Assembly: GCF_008641065.1 (NCBI RefSeq)
Contig: NZ_VTRS01000001.1
Span: 496,001 to 560,000 of the forward strand
Origin: Rhabdaerophilum calidifontis
GTDB lineage: Bacteria; Pseudomonadota; Alphaproteobacteria; Rhizobiales; Beijerinckiaceae
DNA: 64,000 nucleotides
Direction of reading: 5' to 3'
Below the pieces are notes generated by a model that saw nothing but the letters and a program-made list of their open reading frames with translations, was not told the DNA's origin and searched no databases. The position numbers and the translations under genes were made by a program. The stretch's first letter is position 1. Each line of letters starts with the position of its first letter. Positions 1-10,328 of this stretch are shown here, piece by piece.

Positions 1-208
1 CCTCCTCGACACGCTGGGCGGCGCGGTCGAGATTGTCCTGCGCGCGGCCGAACACCGCTTCATAGCGCGCGAACTTTTCCTCGATCCGCGCGGCCTTGTC
101 CTCGATCCGCGACAATTGGTCGAGGGCGGAACGGGGAGCGGCCTTCGGCGCCGGTGCCGGCTCCGCGGTCGGATCAACCCCGATGCTCGGCTCGATACGA
201 TCGTTCAT
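1..208 (-). CDS. Small coiled-coil protein, C-terminus beyond window edge
   Basis: The gene reads leftward from an ATG at 208 and runs off the window, so only 69 codons are visible. The N-terminal 25 residues are rich in Pro and Ala. They are followed by a charged heptad-like stretch (LDQLSRIEDKAARIEEKF and onward) that should form an alpha-helical coiled coil. A GGAG-type ribosome site lies just upstream of the ATG. It follows gap by 26 nt on the same strand, so it is probably cotranscribed with tkt and gap. Small hypothetical proteins at this place, before pgk, occur in related genomes as far as I recall. No function can be assigned. Confidence 0.6.
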   Translation of the reverse strand, partial: MNDRIEPSIGVDPTAEPAPAPKAAPRSALDQLSRIEDKAARIEEKFARYEAVFGRAQDNLDRAAQRVEE

Positions 209-234
209 GGCCCGCTCCCGTGCTGCGGTTGTCG

Positions 235-1242
<1,008 letters not shown>

Positions 1243-1307
1243 TTCATTCTCCTGGCCCTTATGGGCATGCCCGTCCCCACGCCGAGTGCGTGGATGGGCC
1301 GTGCCGA

Positions 1308-3296
1308 TCAGCGCTTCACGCGCTCCATAGCCGCCGCGACGATCGCCTCGGCGGTAATTCCGAAATGTTGGTAAACCTTGGCGGCCGGGCCCGAGGCACC
1401 GAAGCCGCTCATGCCGATGAAAATCCCGTCGGTGCCGATGATCGCGTCCCAGCCCATGCGGATCGCGGCTTCGCAGGCGATCTTCACCTTCGCGCGGCCG
1501 ATGACCTTCTTCCGGTAGGCCTCGGGCTGGGCAAGGAAGCGGTCGAGGCAGGGGACGGAGACGACACGGGCGAGGATGCCGAGCCGCAGCAGCTCGGCGC
1601 GTGCCCGAACCGCGAGGCTCACCTCCGAGCCGGAAGCGAAGATCGAGACCTCCGCCCGGCCATCGGCGCCCAGCAATTCGTAGGCTCCGAGCGCGGAGAG
1701 GTTGCGCGGCCCCGCATCCTTGCGCAATTGCGGCAGGTTCTGGCGCGTTAGCGCGAGAACCGACGGGCCGGACTTGTTCTGGAGCGCGCAATCCCAGGCC
1801 TCGGCGGTTTCGGTCAGGTCGCAGGGGCGGAACACGTCGCAATTGGGAATGGCGCGCAGGGCGGCCAGATGCTCCACCGGCTGATGCGTCGGGCCATCCT
1901 CGCCGACGCCGATCGAATCATGCGTCATGACGTAGATGACGCGCTGGTTCATCAGCGCCGAGAGGCGGATTGCGGGCCGGCAATAATCCGAGAAGACGAG
2001 GAAGGTGCCCGAGGCCGGGATCAGCCCGCCATGCAGCGCCATCCCGTTCATCGCCGCGGCCATCGCATGCTCGCGGATGCCGTAATGCACGAAGCGGCCG
2101 GAGAAATCGCCCGGCTTCACCACGCCCATGTCGCGGGTGCGGGTGTTGTTCGAGCCGGTGAGATCCGCCGAGCCGGAGATCAGTTCGGGAATGGCGGGAG
2201 AGAGCGCCTCGAGCGTCAGCTCGGATGCCTTGCGGGTCGCGATCTCCTGCGGCGCCGCAATCGCCGAGGCCTTCACGGCCCTGATCGCCCGGGCATGGGC
2301 CTTGGGCAGGGCGCCGGAGAGGACACGCTCGAATTCCGCCCGGAGCTTCGGCCGGGCATGGTCGAGCCGCAGCGACCAGGCCTTGCGGGCGGCGCTGCCG
2401 CGCTCGGCCGTCGCACTCCAGAGGCGGACCACCTCGTCCGGCACCGCGAAGGGGCCGTGCGGCCAGCCGAGCGTCTCGCGCGCGCCGCGGATCTCCTCGG
2501 CGCCGAGCGGGGCGCCGTGGGCCGCGGATTTGCCGGCCTTGTTCGGCGCCCCGTAGCCGATCGTCGTCACGCAGGCGATCAGGGAGGGGCGGTCCGCGGT
2601 CTTGGCGCGCTCGATCGCGGCGGAGATCGCCGCAGGATCGTGGCCGTTGATGCGCTCGGCGCGCCAGCCGGCCGCCTCGAATCGCCGGAGCTGGTCGGTG
2701 CTGTCGGCGAGGCTCAGCGGGCCGTCGATCGAGATGCCGTTGTCGTCGAAGAGCACGATCAGCTTGTTGAGCCGCAGATGGCCGGCAAGGGTGATCGCCT
2801 CCTGGCTGATCCCCTCCATCAGGTCGCCGTCGGAGGCGAGCACATAGGTGTGATGGTCGACGAGCTTCTTCGTGAAGCGGTGCTGGAGGAAGCGTTCCGC
2901 CATCGCCATGCCGACGGCGTTGGCGAGCCCCTGCCCCAGCGGGCCGGTCGTCGTCTCGACGCCGGGGGTATGTCCGAATTCCGGATGGCCCGGTGTCCGG
3001 GATCCGAGCTGGCGGAAGGCCTTGAGGTCGTTGATCGTCACGCCCTTGACGCCGATCAGGTGCAGCAGCGCATAGAGCAGCATCGAGCCGTGGCCGGCCG
3101 AGAGCACGAAACGGTCGCGGTTCGGCCAGGCGGGATCGGCGGGATCGAAGACGAGGTGGTCGCGGAACAGAACGGTCGCGATATCTGCCGCGCCCATCGG
3201 CAGACCGGGATGGCCGGATTTCGCCGCCTCCACCGCATCCATGGAAAGCGCGCGAATGGCATTGGCCATCGCGTCGTGCTGCGCGCGATTGAACAT
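1308..3296 (-). CDS. tkt: Transketolase
   Basis: This thiamine-diphosphate enzyme moves two-carbon ketol units in the pentose phosphate and Calvin pathways. The 662-residue length is typical. The substrate-binding segment [12 protein letters not shown] is near residue 27. The ThDP/Mg motif [10 protein letters not shown] lies in the first domain, and the pyrimidine-binding domain carries [14 protein letters not shown]. The start ATG 3296 has AAGGAA about 6 nt upstream. It is the first gene of a leftward tkt-gap-(coiled-coil protein) series. The region upstream (3297-3465) is shared with the divergent acyl-CoA synthetase gene and must hold both promoters, though I could not identify either convincingly. 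Confidence 0.97.
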   Translation of the reverse strand: MFNRAQHDAMANAIRALSMDAVEAAKSGHPGLPMGAADIATVLFRDHLVFDPADPAWPNRDRFVLSAGHGSMLLYALLHLIGVKGVTINDLKAFRQLGSRTPGHPEFGHTPGVETTTGPLGQGLANAVGMAMAERFLQHRFTKKLVDHHTYVLASDGDLMEGISQEAITLAGHLRLNKLIVLFDDNGISIDGPLSLADSTDQLRRFEAAGWRAERINGHDPAAISAAIERAKTADRPSLIACVTTIGYGAPNKAGKSAAHGAPLGAEEIRGARETLGWPHGPFAVPDEVVRLWSATAERGSAARKAWSLRLDHARPKLRAEFERVLSGALPKAHARAIRAVKASAIAAPQEIATRKASELTLEALSPAIPELISGSADLTGSNNTRTRDMGVVKPGDFSGRFVHYGIREHAMAAAMNGMALHGGLIPASGTFLVFSDYCRPAIRLSALMNQRVIYVMTHDSIGVGEDGPTHQPVEHLAALRAIPNCDVFRPCDLTETAEAWDCALQNKSGPSVLALTRQNLPQLRKDAGPRNLSALGAYELLGADGRAEVSIFASGSEVSLAVRARAELLRLGILARVVSVPCLDRFLAQPEAYRKKVIGRAKVKIACEAAIRMGWDAIIGTDGIFIGMSGFGASGPAAKVYQHFGITAEAIVAAAMERVKR

Positions 3297-3465
3297 GGCG
3301 TTCCTTCGTTCCGGAGCCTGTTGCGATTGGCGCCTTCGTTAGCGATCCGCGGCCCCGAGTCAATCAAGTCGCGCCGAATTGCGCCCTGCTTGTGCGAAAA
3401 CCCGGCACGCGCCTAATCTCCTCCCGGACTTGAACCGGAGCGGACGAAATCCGGAGGGGGGTGAC

Positions 3466-5103
3466 ATGGCGGCCTATGATCACGGGCTCAACCGGCGGGC
3501 GGCAAATTTCCAGCCGCTGACGCCGATAACCTTTCTCGAACGCGCGGCCAAGGTGTTCCCGGAGCGGGTTGCGATCATCCATGGCGGCGCGCGCATCTCC
3601 TATGCGGCGTTCCTTGCCGGCGCGCGGCGCATGGCCTCGGCTTTGGTGAAAGCGGGCATCGGCAAGGGCGACACGGTGGCGGCGCTGCTGCCGAACACGC
3701 CGCTGATGCTCGAACTGCATTACGCGGTGCCGATGCTCGGCGCGGTGCTCAACACGATCAATACCCGGCTCGATGCGGCGACGATCCGCTTCATCCTCGA
3801 ACATGGCGAGGCGCGGATCGTGTTTGTCGATACCGAATTCTCGGCCCTGCTCCGGGCCGCGATCGAGGGCATGGCGGATCCGCCGCGCGTGATCGAGGAG
3901 CGCGATCCCGAATGGCGCGAGGCCGGGGCTATGGTCGCGCCGCCGGCGCTTTATGCGGAGACGGTCGAGGCATTCCGCCGCCAGGGCGATCCGGAGGCGC
4001 GCTTCGCCCGGCCAGACGATGAATGGGATGCGATCACGCTCAACTATACCTCAGGCACCACCGGCAACCCGAAGGGTGTCGTCTATTCGCATCGCTCGGC
4101 CTATCTGATGTGCTTCGCCAACACGCTCGCGACCGATCTCGGCAGGCATCCCATCTATCTGTGGACGCTGCCGATGTTCCATTGCAACGGCTGGTGCTTC
4201 CCCTGGACGCTTTCGGCGGTCGGCGGCACGCATGTCTGCCTGCGCCATGTCCGCGCCGGTGCGATCTTCGAGGCGATCGAGCATCACGGCGTCACGCATC
4301 TTTGCGGCGCGCCGATCGTCATGTCGACGCTGCTCAATGCCGGGGATGACGAGCGGCGGCCCTTCCCGCAGCGAGTGAAGTTCATCACCGCCGCCGCGCC
4401 GCCGCCCGAGGCCGTGCTGACGGCGATGAAGGGCGCCGGCTTCGACGTGACGCATGTCTACGGCCTCACCGAGACCTACGGGCCGGCGGTGGTCAACGAA
4501 TGGCAGGCGCAATGGGATTCATTGCCGGACGCGGCGCGCGGCGCGCGCATGGCCCGGCAGGGCGTCAATTACCCCGGCCTGGAGGATCTCGACGTCCTCG
4601 ACCCGGAGACGATGCAGCCGGTGCCGGCTGACGGGCTGACGATGGGCGAGGTGATGTTCCGCGGCAATATCGTGATGAAGGGCTATCTCAAGAATCCGAA
4701 GGCCACCGAGGAGGCGTTCGCCGGCGGCTGGTTCCATTCCGGCGATCTCGCGGTGATGCATCCGGACGGCTATCTCCAGCTCAAGGACCGCTCGAAGGAC
4801 ATCATCATCTCCGGCGGCGAAAACATCTCCTCGATCGAGGTCGAGGATGTGCTGTTCCGGCATCCGGCGGTGCTGCTGGTCGCGGTCGTCGCCCGTCCCG
4901 ACGAGAAATGGGGCGAGCATCCCTGCGCCTTCATCGAGCTGCGGCCGGGCGCCGAAATCAGCGAGGCGGAGATCATCGCCTATGCGCGCACGCATCTCGC
5001 GGCGTTCAAGGCGCCCCGCACCGTGATCTTCGGCGAATTGCCCAAGACCTCGACCGGCAAGATCCAGAAATACCTCCTGCGCGAACGCGCGCGCCAGCTG
5101 TGA
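3466..5103 (+). CDS. AMP-forming acyl-CoA synthetase (DmdB-like or medium/long-chain)
   Basis: A 545-residue member of the adenylate-forming superfamily that activates a carboxylic acid to its CoA thioester through an acyl-AMP. The P-loop-like motif YTSGTTGNPKGV is near residue 190, and the adenine-binding segment HVYGLTETYGP is near residue 330. The hinge/ligase motif LKDRSKDIIISGGENIS and the C-terminal catalytic Lys in STGKIQKY are all present. Sequence style resembles 3-methylmercaptopropionyl-CoA ligase (DmdB) and its fatty-acid-activating relatives. The substrate cannot be read from sequence. The start at 3466 is preceded by GGAGGGGGGTGAC. The upstream frame extension to 3379 has no ribosome site. 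Confidence 0.9.
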   Translation: MAAYDHGLNRRAANFQPLTPITFLERAAKVFPERVAIIHGGARISYAAFLAGARRMASALVKAGIGKGDTVAALLPNTPLMLELHYAVPMLGAVLNTINTRLDAATIRFILEHGEARIVFVDTEFSALLRAAIEGMADPPRVIEERDPEWREAGAMVAPPALYAETVEAFRRQGDPEARFARPDDEWDAITLNYTSGTTGNPKGVVYSHRSAYLMCFANTLATDLGRHPIYLWTLPMFHCNGWCFPWTLSAVGGTHVCLRHVRAGAIFEAIEHHGVTHLCGAPIVMSTLLNAGDDERRPFPQRVKFITAAAPPPEAVLTAMKGAGFDVTHVYGLTETYGPAVVNEWQAQWDSLPDAARGARMARQGVNYPGLEDLDVLDPETMQPVPADGLTMGEVMFRGNIVMKGYLKNPKATEEAFAGGWFHSGDLAVMHPDGYLQLKDRSKDIIISGGENISSIEVEDVLFRHPAVLLVAVVARPDEKWGEHPCAFIELRPGAEISEAEIIAYARTHLAAFKAPRTVIFGELPKTSTGKIQKYLLRERARQL

Positions 5104-5159
5104 CGGGGCAGGCTCCCGGCCTGGCCCCGAAGCGCGGTTCGGCGGGCTGGGCCGGCCGC

Positions 5160-5354
5160 TCAGTGAAGCTTGGATTTCCCGGCGGCGCTGCGGCCCCTGA
5201 GGCGGGAAATCTCGTCTTTCAGGACGAGCTTCTGGCGCTTCAGCGCGGCGATCCGGACATTGTCCTGGTTCGGATGCGCCAGTTCCTCGGTGAGGCGTTT
5301 GTCGAGCGCCTGATGCTTGCGCTCGAGCTCGGCGATATGAGCCGTCATCGACAT
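5160..5354 (-). CDS. DUF465 (YdcH-family) small helical protein
   Basis: A 64-residue protein made almost wholly of an antiparallel helical hairpin: AHIAELERKHQALDKRL, a short HPNQDN turn, then ALKRQKLVLKDEISRL. This pattern is diagnostic for the DUF465/YdcH family, whose biochemical role is unknown. Of two possible Met codons, the first (5354) is favoured because GGAGG lies 8 nt before it. It is transcribed away from a second DUF465 gene at 5581, and its 3' end converges on the acyl-CoA synthetase with 56 nt between. Confidence 0.88.
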   Translation of the reverse strand: MSMTAHIAELERKHQALDKRLTEELAHPNQDNVRIAALKRQKLVLKDEISRLRGRSAAGKSKLH

Positions 5355-5580
5355 GAGAGAAACCTCCGTTCCTTATGTCGGGACAAAAAAGTGTCGCACA
5401 AAATCGGGCAACCGCAAGGCGATTCGGCGGCTTCGGATCGACGGCGAACAGGGCTGTGGACAACGCTGTTAGCGGCGGGTTAACGACGTCGTGCGAGCGT
5501 CCGGGCTGGAGGAGGCAGGCTCCTTGTCCGGGCGGCGCTGCCGGTTCGGGAGTGCCGGGCGAGGCGAGGCAGGTGCGGGC

Positions 5581-5799
5581 ATGCGGGTGCAACTGACCGA
5601 CGAGGAACGCCAGGCGCTGGAAATCGAACTGCATCGCCTCGAGAGCGAGCATCGCGATCTCGACGCGGCCATCGTGGCGCTTGAATCGCTCGGGAAATTC
5701 GACCAGTTGCAGGTGCAGCGGCTCAAGAAACGCAAGCTCTACCTGCGCGATCGGCTCGCCGCCATCGCCGATAGGCTCACCCCCGACATCATCGCCTGA
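5581..5799 (+). CDS. Second DUF465-family small helical protein
   Basis: A 72-residue helical-hairpin protein: TDEERQALEIELHRLESEH, then a turn, then DQLQVQRLKKRKLYLRDRL. The basic KKRKLYLRD core fits the family. The frame opens upstream at 5491, but that part is low-complexity Arg/Gly sequence with no ribosome site, so ATG 5581 is preferred; a weak AGGCGAGGCAGG stretch precedes it. It lies 98 nt upstream of purE on the same strand and is divergent from the DUF465 gene at 5160-5354. Function is unknown. Confidence 0.8.
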   Translation: MRVQLTDEERQALEIELHRLESEHRDLDAAIVALESLGKFDQLQVQRLKKRKLYLRDRLAAIADRLTPDIIA

Positions 5800-5897
5800 A
5801 GCCGCCGATCATTCCGCTTGCCATGGCCGGGCACTTCGCCTAACTCGCTCAATTTTCCGGAATTCGCCATTGTCGCGGAGTTCCGCCAGGGGGCGCC

Positions 5898-6386
5898 ATG
5901 CGGCCACCAGTCGCGATCATCATGGGCAGCCAGTCGGACTGGGCCACCATGCGGTATGCTGCCGAGACGCTTGACGCGCTCGCAATCGCGCACGAGGACC
6001 GCATTGTCTCGGCGCATCGCACGCCGGAGCGGCTCGTCGCCTTCGCGCGGGGCGCGCGCGAGGCCGGCTTCCGGGTCATCATCGCCGGGGCTGGCGGTGC
6101 CGCGCATCTGCCGGGCATGACCGCGGCCATGACACCGCTGCCGGTGCTGGGCGTTCCGGTCGAATCGAAGGCGCTGTCGGGGCAGGATTCACTGCTCTCG
6201 ATCGTGCAGATGCCGGGCGGCATCCCGGTCGGCACGCTGGCGATCGGCAAGCCCGGCGCTATCAACGCGGCCCTGCTCGCGGCCGCCATTCTCGCGCTCG
6301 GCGATCCCGCCCTCGCGGAACGGCTCGATGCCTGGCGTCGCCGGCAGAGCGAGGCGGTCGCCGAGTTCCCGCGCGACGAGGCGTGA
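5898..6386 (+). CDS. purE: N5-carboxyaminoimidazole ribonucleotide mutase
   Basis: PurE moves the carboxyl group of N5-CAIR to carbon 4, giving CAIR in purine biosynthesis. The 162-residue protein has the class I features: nucleotide/phosphate loop [10 protein letters not shown] near residue 9, SAHRTPER near residue 40 with the catalytic His, and [12 protein letters not shown] near residue 68. AGGGGGCGCC precedes the ATG. purK follows within 30 nt, so the two consecutive reactions are encoded as one unit. Confidence 0.97.
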   Translation: MRPPVAIIMGSQSDWATMRYAAETLDALAIAHEDRIVSAHRTPERLVAFARGAREAGFRVIIAGAGGAAHLPGMTAAMTPLPVLGVPVESKALSGQDSLLSIVQMPGGIPVGTLAIGKPGAINAALLAAAILALGDPALAERLDAWRRRQSEAVAEFPRDEA

Positions 6387-6413
6387 TTCTCCATGCCCGA
6401 TCGCGGAGGATCG

Positions 6414-7487
6414 ATGCTGGCTCCCGGCGACATGATCGGCATTCTCGGTGGCGGGCAGCTCGGGCGCATGCTCGCGCTGGCCGCCGCCCGGCTCGGGCTT
6501 TCCTGCCATATCCTCGCGCCGGAGGCGGACAGTCCGGCCTTCGAGGTCTCGGCGCTCACCAGCGTCGCGGCCTATGACGACGAGGATGCACTCGCCGCCT
6601 TCGCCGCCACGGTTTCGGCGATCACCTATGAATTCGAGAACGTGCCGGTCGAGACGGTGCGGTTTCTCGAAAGGCTGAAGCCGGTGCGCCCCGGCTCGCG
6701 GGCGCTGGAGGTCGCGCAGGCACGGCTCGCGGAGAAGGCGCTCGCGCAAGCGCTCGGCGCGCGGACGGCGGATTTCGCCGCGATCCGCAGCCGCGCCGAT
6801 CTCGATGCCGCGCTCGCGCGGATCGGCCTGCCGGCCATCCTGAAAACCAACCGGTTCGGCTATGACGGCAAGGGGCAGGCCAAGCTGCGCGACCCGCGCG
6901 ATGCCGAGGCGGCCTTCGCCATGCTCGGGGGCGCGGACGGCATCCTCGAAGCCTTCGTGCCCTTCGATCGCGAGGTCTCGGTCGTCGCGACGCGCGGGCT
7001 CGACGGCGCCTTCGCCGCCTTCGAGGTCACCGAGAACGAGCACCGCAACCATATCCTGCATCGCTCCACGGTGCCGGCGCGGATTTCCGGTGCGGCGGCG
7101 GCGGCGGCGGTCGATATTGCGCGGCGGCTCGCGGAGGCGCTCGATTATGTCGGCACATTCGCGGTCGAGTTCTTCCTGATCGACGCCGAAGGCGGCCAGG
7201 TTCTCGTCAACGAAATCGCACCGCGCGTGCACAATTCCGGCCATTGGACGATGGATGGCGCCTTCACCTGCCAGTTCGAACAGCATATCCGCGCGGTGGC
7301 CGGCTGGCCGCTGGGCGATACCGCGCGGATCGGGCGGACCGAGATGCTGAACCTGATCGGCGACGAGGCCGCGGATTGGCGTGCGATCCTCGCCGATGGC
7401 CGCGCGCATCTCCATCTCTACGGCAAGAAGGCCATCCGGGCCGGGCGCAAGATGGGGCATGTCAACCGGATCTGGCCGGATGCGTGA
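6414..7487 (+). CDS. purK: N5-carboxyaminoimidazole ribonucleotide synthase
   Basis: This ATP-grasp enzyme carboxylates aminoimidazole ribonucleotide with bicarbonate and ATP, feeding PurE. The N-terminal motif [12 protein letters not shown] is followed by the ATP-grasp core: [16 protein letters not shown], then [10 protein letters not shown], then [14 protein letters not shown] in the metal-binding region. ATG 6414 is chosen because GGAGG ends about 4 nt before it. An in-frame ATG at 6393 would add seven residues but overlaps that ribosome site. The protein is 357 residues long and ends before the rpsU promoter region. Confidence 0.95.
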   Translation: MLAPGDMIGILGGGQLGRMLALAAARLGLSCHILAPEADSPAFEVSALTSVAAYDDEDALAAFAATVSAITYEFENVPVETVRFLERLKPVRPGSRALEVAQARLAEKALAQALGARTADFAAIRSRADLDAALARIGLPAILKTNRFGYDGKGQAKLRDPRDAEAAFAMLGGADGILEAFVPFDREVSVVATRGLDGAFAAFEVTENEHRNHILHRSTVPARISGAAAAAAVDIARRLAEALDYVGTFAVEFFLIDAEGGQVLVNEIAPRVHNSGHWTMDGAFTCQFEQHIRAVAGWPLGDTARIGRTEMLNLIGDEAADWRAILADGRAHLHLYGKKAIRAGRKMGHVNRIWPDA

Positions 7488-7513
7488 TTGCCGCTACAGC
7501 GGGCGCGGGCGGT

Positions 7514-7542
7514 GTGGACAAGTGTCCACGCTTCTGCTATGG
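7514..7542 (+). promoter_or_regulatory. Putative rpsU promoter with a palindrome over the -35
   Basis: A perfect inverted repeat with 7-bp arms, GTGGACA (7514-7520) and TGTCCAC (7523-7529), is separated by only 2 nt. A plausible -35 TGGACA (7515-7520) is 16 nt from a -10-like CTATGG (7537-7542), about 65 nt before the rpsU start. The palindrome therefore overlaps the -35 box and could be an operator. The promoter assignment is by eye only. Confidence 0.4.
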
Positions 7543-7609
7543 CCCTGTCTCTCCTGGTCCCCTGTGCGGGGCCATTTTCTTTCCGTCCGAACCTGATCCT
7601 GGAGCCAAC

Positions 7610-7837
7610 GTGCAGGTCCTCGTCCGCGATAACAATGTCGATCAAGCGCTGCGCGCGCTGAAGAAGAAGATGCAGCGCGAAGGCATTTTCCGCGAGATGA
7701 AGCTTCGCGGCCATTACGAGAAGCCCTCCGAGAAGCGTGCCCGCGAGAAGGCCGAGGCCGTTCGCCGCGCCCGCAAGCTGGCGCGCAAGCGCATGCAGCG
7801 CGAGGGGCTGCTTCCGGTCGTCGCGAAGAAGAAGTAA
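7610..7837 (+). CDS. rpsU: 30S ribosomal protein bS21
   Basis: A 75-residue, strongly basic protein matching bS21, a small-subunit protein important for translation initiation. It begins [20 protein letters not shown] and continues with the family core [20 protein letters not shown] and an Arg/Lys-rich helix. The start is a GTG at 7610, with GGAG 5 nt upstream; no ATG is available in frame nearby. It is a single gene with its own putative promoter (near 7515) and a rho-independent terminator at 7866-7892. Confidence 0.97.
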   Translation: MQVLVRDNNVDQALRALKKKMQREGIFREMKLRGHYEKPSEKRAREKAEAVRRARKLARKRMQREGLLPVVAKKK

Positions 7838-7865
7838 GCGCGCCGCCGCCATCGATCCATCCGGG

Positions 7866-7892
7866 AAGCGCTCGTCAAACCGGGCGCTTTTT
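7866..7892 (+). terminator. Rho-independent terminator of rpsU
   Basis: Stem AAGCGC (7866-7871) pairs with GCGCTT (7884-7889), with a 12-nt loop, followed by a run of five T starting at 7888. It begins 28 nt after the rpsU stop codon. Confidence 0.7.
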
Positions 7893-7991
7893 CGTATTGA
7901 AGCCGCTTTTTGAACCATTTTTCATGCTTTCACTGCATTCCTGCGCATAGGCGGCGCGACGGGCTGTCGCGGCGGAGAAGGGGGCTTCGCG

Positions 7992-8882
7992 ATGATCGAG
8001 CATGCCGGTGTGATTGCGGCGGGGTGGCGGGGCCCCGGCCTTGCGCGGCCGATGCGCGCCTGCGGCCTCGCAGCGCTGCTCGCGCTCGGGCTCGCAGCTT
8101 GCGAGACGGTGCAGAGCCTCAACCCGACCGGAATCGCCGAGGTTGATGACGCCGCGAATGCCCAGGCGGCGCAGACCAACATCGCTTCGCTCTCCGATGT
8201 CGTGCAGCGCAACCCCAATGACCCGCAGGCCTACAACACCCGCGGCGTCGCCTATGCCCGCGCCGGGCGCTTCCAGGAGGCGGTGAACGATTTCGGCCGC
8301 GCGATCCAGATCAATCCCAATTACGCCGCCGCCTATACGAACCGGGCGCTCGCCTTCCGGCAGATGAATCGCAACGATCAGGCGCTCGCGGATTTCAACC
8401 GGGCGCTGACCGCCGACCCGAATTACCATCCGGCCTATCTCGGGCGCGGCAATCTCTACCGCGCGCAGGGCAATCTCGGCGATGCGATCGCCGATCTCGG
8501 CCGGGTGATCCAGCTCAACCCCGCCGGCGCCGAGGCCTATCACGGCCGCGGCCTCGTCTATCAGGCGCAGGGCCAGCACAATCTCGCGATCGGCGATTTC
8601 GACGCCGCGATCGACCGCAACCCCTATGTCGCACCGCCCTACCAGGCACGCGGGCAAAGCCTGATCGCCATCGGGAAATACGAGCAGGCGATCGAGGATT
8701 TCAACGCCGCGCTCAATGTCGACAACAAGAACGCCGATAGCTGGGCGCTGCGCGGCATCGCCCTCGACCGCGCCGGCAAGAAGAGCGAGGCGCAGGAGAG
8801 CTTCCAGCGCGCGCTCGTCATCGACGGCAACAACCGGATCGCCAAGCAGGGCATGTCCGGCGGCCGCTCGGGGATCTTCTGA
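7992..8882 (+). CDS. TPR-repeat lipoprotein (NlpI-like)
   Basis: The protein has an N-terminal lipoprotein signal with hydrophobic stretch LAALLALGLAAC. The Cys of that lipobox would be acylated and the mature protein anchored in the envelope. The rest is a row of about six tetratricopeptide repeats, each with the NPNxxxAYxxRGxAYxxxGxxxxAxxDFxxAI pattern, so it probably scaffolds protein contacts. The ATG at 7992 has AAGGGGG upstream. An in-frame ATG at 8052 would give a more compact signal peptide and is a fair alternative. The general arrangement recalls NlpI, an adaptor for murein hydrolases, but that function is an inference. Confidence 0.85.
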   Translation: MIEHAGVIAAGWRGPGLARPMRACGLAALLALGLAACETVQSLNPTGIAEVDDAANAQAAQTNIASLSDVVQRNPNDPQAYNTRGVAYARAGRFQEAVNDFGRAIQINPNYAAAYTNRALAFRQMNRNDQALADFNRALTADPNYHPAYLGRGNLYRAQGNLGDAIADLGRVIQLNPAGAEAYHGRGLVYQAQGQHNLAIGDFDAAIDRNPYVAPPYQARGQSLIAIGKYEQAIEDFNAALNVDNKNADSWALRGIALDRAGKKSEAQESFQRALVIDGNNRIAKQGMSGGRSGIF

Positions 8883-8894
8883 GCCTGGCGGGCG

Positions 8895-9383
8895 TCAGTC
8901 GAGCCGTTTCAGCATTTCGAGCGCGTAGGGGCGGAAACCGGTCCGGCGGTAGAGCGCCTCGGCGCCGGCATTGCCCGCCACCACGCCGATGAGCATGGCG
9001 CGGCAGCCTGCGGCGCGCGTCAGCCGTTCGGCCTCCGCGAGCAGCGCCGAGCCGATGCCGCGCCCGCGCGCCGCCTCCGCCACGACGAGTTCCATGACAT
9101 GGCCGTGCCGGCGCAGTTCCGGGCGGATGAACGGCATGCCGGGCTCGATCGCCAGCGCGAGGAAGCCCAGCACGCGGCCCGCCGCTTCCGCGACCAGCAG
9201 CGTGCCGCCGGTTTCCGCGGCCCGTGCTTCGTCGCGGGCAAGACATTGGATCGCCGCGGCGCGATCCGTCGGACGATCGCCGGTGATCGCATCCTCGTGG
9301 CGGTTCAGCGCCTGGATAAGATCGATGACCGCCTCGCGGTCATCGGCATGCATCGCGCGGATGACCGGGATGCCGGAATTCAT
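8895..9383 (-). CDS. GNAT-family N-acetyltransferase
   Basis: A 162-residue single GNAT domain. The acetyl-CoA pyrophosphate-binding signature is seen in ELVVAEAARGRGIGSALL (motif A, about residues 97-114). The C-terminal NAGAEALYRRTGFRPY gives the usual Tyr-containing motif B. The substrate is unknown. Its ATG overlaps the stop codon of the upstream hydrolase gene (shared bases 9380-9383), so the two are translationally coupled. Confidence 0.88.
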   Translation of the reverse strand: MNSGIPVIRAMHADDREAVIDLIQALNRHEDAITGDRPTDRAAAIQCLARDEARAAETGGTLLVAEAAGRVLGFLALAIEPGMPFIRPELRRHGHVMELVVAEAARGRGIGSALLAEAERLTRAAGCRAMLIGVVAGNAGAEALYRRTGFRPYALEMLKRLD

Positions 9384-10231
9384 GGCGCGAGCTCCGCCAG
9401 GAAGGCCGGAACGTCGCGGTCGGGTCCGCGATCATAGGGCACCACATGTCCCTCGCCGGGATAGAGGATGCGTTTCACGCGGCCCGGCCGGCCGCGTGCG
9501 GCGAGAGCCTCCGAAACGGCCGGGGGGATCAGCGTGTCGGCCGCCCCGTGCAGGATGAGGATCGGCTCGTCCACCGCGCCGATGCGCAGATCCGAGCGGA
9601 AATCGTCGACCAGCAGCCAGGCGACCGGCAGCCAGGGATAGCTCGCCTCGGCCCGGCGAAGGACGGAATAATAGGGGCTGTCGAGAATCACCGCCTTGGC
9701 CTTCACCTGGCGGGCGAGTTCCAGCGCCACGCCGGTGCCAAGCGATTCGCCGAAGATCACGATCCGCTCCGGAGGAACGCGCCGCGCGAGATCGTCATAG
9801 ATCGCCCGCGCATCGGCGATGAGCGTCGCCTCGCGCGGGTTGCCGGCGCTGCCGCCATAGCCGCGATAGGACATGGCGAGCAGGCCGGAACCGTCCGCCG
9901 TCATCAGGCCGAAGCGGCGGGCGCGGCGGTCAAGCCCGTTCGCATTGCCGTGGAAATAGAGGAAGACCGGCTTTTCCGGGGATTGCGGCTCGATCCGCCA
10001 GCCGAGGAGCCGCGTGCCGTCCGCCATGGTCAATTCCGCGCGCGCGGCACCGGGCAGGTTCTGACCGGCGGGGTCGATCCAGGCCGGCGCGGGCTTGTAG
10101 AGGAAATCGCGCTGGAAGGCCGCCATGTAGGCCGCCGCGCCGAGATAGACGAGGAGAGCAAGCAGCAGCGGAAGCCGGGCGATGCGCAGCGCGCGCGTGA
10201 GGGGCAGGGGGGAGGCGGCGGGACGGGTCAT
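9380..10231 (-). CDS. Membrane-anchored alpha/beta hydrolase (Bem46/YfhR-like)
   Basis: A serine hydrolase fold anchored by one N-terminal helix (LPLLLALLVYLGAAAYMAAF). The oxyanion region is YFHGNANG, and the nucleophile elbow is IFGESLGTG with Ser in GxSxG. The acid lies near LILHGAADTLIP, and the catalytic His is in YPGEGHVVPYD. The order matches the Bem46/YfhR group, whose substrates are mostly unknown. ATG 10231 is preferred. A TTG at 10261 in the same frame lies inside the T-run of the upstream terminator and is unlikely. The protein is 283 residues long and its gene overlaps the GNAT gene by 4 nt. Confidence 0.85.
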   Translation of the reverse strand: MTRPAASPLPLTRALRIARLPLLLALLVYLGAAAYMAAFQRDFLYKPAPAWIDPAGQNLPGAARAELTMADGTRLLGWRIEPQSPEKPVFLYFHGNANGLDRRARRFGLMTADGSGLLAMSYRGYGGSAGNPREATLIADARAIYDDLARRVPPERIVIFGESLGTGVALELARQVKAKAVILDSPYYSVLRRAEASYPWLPVAWLLVDDFRSDLRIGAVDEPILILHGAADTLIPPAVSEALAARGRPGRVKRILYPGEGHVVPYDRGPDRDVPAFLAELAP

Positions 10232-10259
10232 CGGCGGCGGATTTCCGGGAACTGGCGAC

Positions 10260-10289
10260 AAAAAAAGGGCCGCGCATGCCGCGCGGCCC
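10260..10289 (-). terminator. Rho-independent terminator of the pnt operon
   Basis: Read leftward, a 9-bp perfect GC stem (10281-10289 with 10267-10275) and a 5-nt loop are followed by seven T (plus-strand A-run 10260-10266). It starts 40 nt past the pntB stop codon and is one of the strongest terminators in the window. Confidence 0.9.
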
Positions 10290-10328
10290 TCCTGATACGC
10301 GCGAGCGGCCCCGCGGGATGCCGGCGCT

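Noticed and set aside
5455-5463. TGTGGACAA, one mismatch from a DnaA box
   Set aside because: Single, imperfect site with no neighbouring boxes, AT-rich unwinding element or replication genes.
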